Assembly (NCBI GenBank): GCA_018881555.1 | Contig: JACAXG010000121.1 | Coordinates: 1,921,858-1,985,857, forward strand | Direction of reading: 5' to 3' | DNA: 64,000 bases | Source of the DNA: Amblyornis subalaris | Taxonomy: Eukaryota > Chordata > Aves > Passeriformes > Ptilonorhynchidae | Made by a program: the position numbers and the translations under genes | Shown here: positions 61,199 through 64,000 of the stretch, piece after piece | Layout: each line of letters starts with the position of its first letter | Numbering within the stretch: the stretch's first letter is position 1 | Notes under the pieces: model-generated | Told to the model about the DNA's origin: nothing | The model's input: only the letters and a program-made list of their open reading frames with translations | Database searches by the model: none

Positions 61199-62803
61199 GT
61201 TCTCCCATGCTCTTTTGGTGGGAATCACATAAGGGACATGGCAGAGATATTTTGCTTATAAATGTGGCTTTCAATCTTCCTCCTTCTTGTGAGCAACAGC
61301 CAGCAAGGGGAACGAGCAAGTGTTTGGTGGTATTGGAACTTGTAAAATCCATGGCAGCNCTCTGCATCCCAGCCATGTGGTGTCTGGTGATGCCCCAGGT
61401 GCTGCCTGGAGTGCAAGGGAATTTGTGAGGATCATCCTAGAAAGCGCCCTTGAACCTGCAAAGGGCACCTGCTCCGGTACAAACTCCAGTGAAGTTTCTA
61501 GGAATGCTGTAATCGTGTGAGGGCTCAGATTCCCGGTGGTTTGGAGAGGCAGCNGGGGGGTGTAAGCAGACAGCAGTGCCAGGGTGAACCCGAGCTCTCT
61601 GATGGTGCAGATCAGCACAGCCTCAATTAATTCAATTAGCAGTGCTGNCCCTGGAGTCGTAAATGCTGGTAAGGCTCTTGCTCTGAGCGCTGTGGCTGCA
61701 TGCAGAAGACTTTCAAAGAGCAATTTTTCCCCTCCTTTTTCATAGACAGGATCCAAAGGAATGCTAAAAAAAAAATTGTCAGTCTCTGGGTCAAAGTTCT
61801 GGAAGCAAATGTCAGCTGTACTGGGCACTCCTGCCAGCCTGCATCCCAGAGCATCCCTCACTGGATGCACTCAGCTGTCCTGTCAAAGCACTCTTTGCAC
61901 ATTAAAAATCCCCCAGAGTTTGATTAACAAATGACAAATAAGCTGCTCCAAGTCCTTACGGGAATCCTCAAGGACATAGCAGTGTGGGGACATGCAAGGA
62001 CTTCCATTTCGTGTTAGAGGAAATCCTGCCCCGTCCTCTGCNTGGAGGATTGCAGCAGAAGGGCCCTTGTCCACAAAAGGAATGTTTCCCGTGCTTTGGA
62101 GGTGGCAACAGCAGCCAGGATTCCCTCTCACATGCACACATCCTCGTGGAAGTCCCAGAAGGTCTTGGTGCCTGGTATTTTGTTTTTTTTATTATTCTGG
62201 GGGAGGGACAGACTGAATTTTGGTTTGTAAGTGCAGCAGGTCTCTTCCNGGACCTTGACAGAAACCCAGGAAGGCTGGCTGTGATTTACTGTCGTTTCTC
62301 ACAAGAAGCTGAGGGCCAGCACGAAGAGGGTCAGAGGCTGAGGTGATAGCAGCTTTCACAGCAACAACCAGCCTTTCACTTCTGGATCCTCGTGCCTAGC
62401 TCGCTAGAGCAGCTTCAGGCAAATCCTATTAATACAGGAAAAAGTTCTAGGTCAGTTTAGCCAAGTGGCAGAAACCCCAGATTGGCAAAAGGGTTGAAAG
62501 GAAAGAAAGCAACCATTTCTATGCCACCTCCCCCTCAAATATGCCATAGGAAGAAAAGAGAGGAAAGATGAGAAATGACTGGTGTTCATTCTGCTTTTAC
62601 TCCAGAGTTTCCTCACCTGAATTTAATAATTGTTCACAACAACAAATATCAGCATGAATGATGGCACAAGAGCAGCTGTACCTTAGATACCCAGGTCTGT
62701 ATTTCAGGAGAAAGGTTTCTGGGGCTGTTTATCCTTCATTTTCCCAGTTCTCTGTCCTGCAATAGCAGAAATTGCAGCATATTCCCCTGCCCTCTGTGAT
62801 TTT
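61199..62803. other. Non-coding stretch, no gene seen
   Basis: No recognisable gene or repeat. The open frames are short or contain Ns and lack family motifs. Confidence 0.6.
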
Positions 62804-63021
62804 TGGACATCAGGAAGCATTTCTTTCCCAAGAGGGTGGTGAAACACTGGAACAGGCTTCCTAGAGGGGTGGTCGATGCCCCAGGCCTGTCAGTGTTTGA
62901 GAGGCATTTGGACAATGCCCTTTACAACCTTTGGTCAGCCCTGCAGTGCTCAGGGCTGAATGATCATTGTAGGTCCTTTCCAAGTGAAATTGTCTATATT
63001 CCATTCCATTCCATTCCATTC
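62804..63021 (+). mobile_element. CR1-type LINE fragment with (ATTCC)n tail
   Basis: Sense-oriented end of a CR1-related element. It translates in part as DIRKHFFPKRVVKHWNRLPR, the C-terminal end of the ORF2 polyprotein, continues through CAGTGTTTGAGAGGCATTTG and GATCATTGTAGGTCCTTTCC, and ends in a five-unit ATTCC tail instead of the usual ATTCTATG repeats. The reading frame is only a short remnant, so it is inactive. Confidence 0.88.
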
Positions 63022-63740
63022 TTGCTGTCACTGCCTTCTATGTGAATAAGGGGGAAGAAGGGAATGAGAGCCCCAAGGGCATGGCTGCTCCCCAAGGCTG
63101 TGGGCAGCAGATTTCAGGAGAAGCAGGTGCCAGAGCAGTCCCCANGTGCCAAGATGTTAATGGAATGCAGGCCAGGAGTGGAAGGCATTCCCAGCACTGC
63201 AGAGGCTGCTCACCCAGCACCTGCTGCCTTGAACNCGGCTCAAATCGAGTGCGTGAGCTGCTCATGAGTTCTGAATCCACTGTCTGGTTTGGAAAGCCGG
63301 TAGGAGCTTGCTTTTCCTCCCCCCCTTTCCCTGCGCCTGCATCCAAGGCTTTTTCCTCCGTGCCTGTGCTGCGTGGGCTGGGAGCAGCATGCTGGGAGCG
63401 GGATGCTGGGAGCGGGATGCTCAGTCTCTGCTTCCCGCTCTGCTCCTGGAGGGGAACAGGAAGGGTGCCACTGTGGTGGGAGGACCGTCACTTCCCNGTG
63501 CAGGATTCCACGTCCAGAAAAGACAGGAGCTGTGTTTGCNTGCAGGGAATCTCTGTGGGTCACGTGTCCGGGAGCTGTGCCCCCTGTGTGTGTGTGTGTG
63601 TGCTGGGTGGAAAGCTGGTGGGACAGAACTGCCATCAGCTGGAGGGGAATTGTTCCTTACTTACATCCATNAACTGAGAAATTGAAATGAGGGGGGAAAG
63701 GAAACTTGTCATTTTTTTCCATGTTTTATTGCATGGACCC
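63022..63740. other. Non-coding stretch, no gene seen
   Basis: No gene was recognised. A (GT)n run lies near 63583-63602, and there is a duplicated GGGAGCGGGATGCT block near 63396-63422. Confidence 0.6.
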
Positions 63741-64000
63741 CAGCANGTGACAGGGANGGGATTGTGCCCCTCTGCCCCCTCTGCTGAGACNCCACCTGCA
63801 GAGCTGCCCCAGCCCTGGGCCCAGCACAGGAAGGANGTGGAGCTGCTGGAGCCAGGCCAGGGCAGGGACACCAAGGGGATCAGAGGGATGGAGCAGCTCT
63901 GCTGGGAGGAAAGGCTGGGAGAGCTGGGATTGTTCAGCCTGGAGAAGAGAAGGCTTTNGGGTGACCTCANTGTGGCCTTGCAGTGCCTGANGGGAGCCCC
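63741..64000 (+). mobile_element. CR1 LINE fragment, continues past the window
   Basis: Sense-oriented CR1 starting near CAGCANGTGACAGGG and running through GGATTGTGCCCCTCTGCCC and GGAGCAGCTCTGCTGGGAGG to the last base. Positions 63786-64000 align without gaps to 1042-1256 and differ only where one copy has an N. Seven Ns fall in this element. The 3' end is outside the window. Confidence 0.94.

Overview
The window looks like bird nuclear DNA. It holds one unmistakable vertebrate gene, an intron-free voltage-gated potassium channel reading frame (KCNA1, Kv1.1), set among many 5'-truncated CR1 retrotransposon fragments. CR1 pieces of this kind, with the ATTCTRTG-type 3' end, are the typical interspersed repeat of bird genomes. 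I cannot name the species. About 165 isolated single N positions are scattered through the window. They keep the length of aligned repeats, so they look like masked ambiguous bases and not assembly gaps.

Layout. 1-11 kb is non-coding accessory sequence with three CR1 copies and a 40-bp tandem repeat. 11-14.8 kb is repeat-poor sequence upstream of the gene. 14.8-15.6 kb is a dense CpG island, followed by a TATA box (15790), a probable short first exon and a consensus splice donor (15942). 16.0-17.15 kb holds candidate acceptors, two short upstream ORFs and a pyrimidine-rich leader. 17151-18626 is the complete KCNA1 coding region. 18.6-25.2 kb is probably a long 3' UTR with several poly(A) signals and a 24-bp perfect palindrome. 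25-64 kb shows no protein gene I can support. It carries at least eleven clear CR1 copies, several simple repeats, and an orphan CpG-rich patch near 55.5-55.9 kb. KCNA6 and KCNA5, the usual neighbours of KCNA1 in vertebrates, are not seen here.

How the parts work together. The CpG island, TATA box and first exon would drive a two-exon transcript whose second exon carries the whole channel. The coding region itself contains a predicted RNA hairpin around an Ile codon (residue 396) that matches the known A-to-I recoding site of mammalian Kv1.1. No CR1 copy was found from about 11.04 to 30.33 kb, and almost no N positions occur from 11.6 to 18.7 kb, so the gene and its upstream flank differ from the rest of the window. 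I found no evidence of a novel multi-gene system. The observations most worth following up are the editing hairpin, the abrupt change in codon GC content inside the channel gene, the repeat-free domain, the near-identical CR1 copies at the two ends of the window, and the orphan CpG island.
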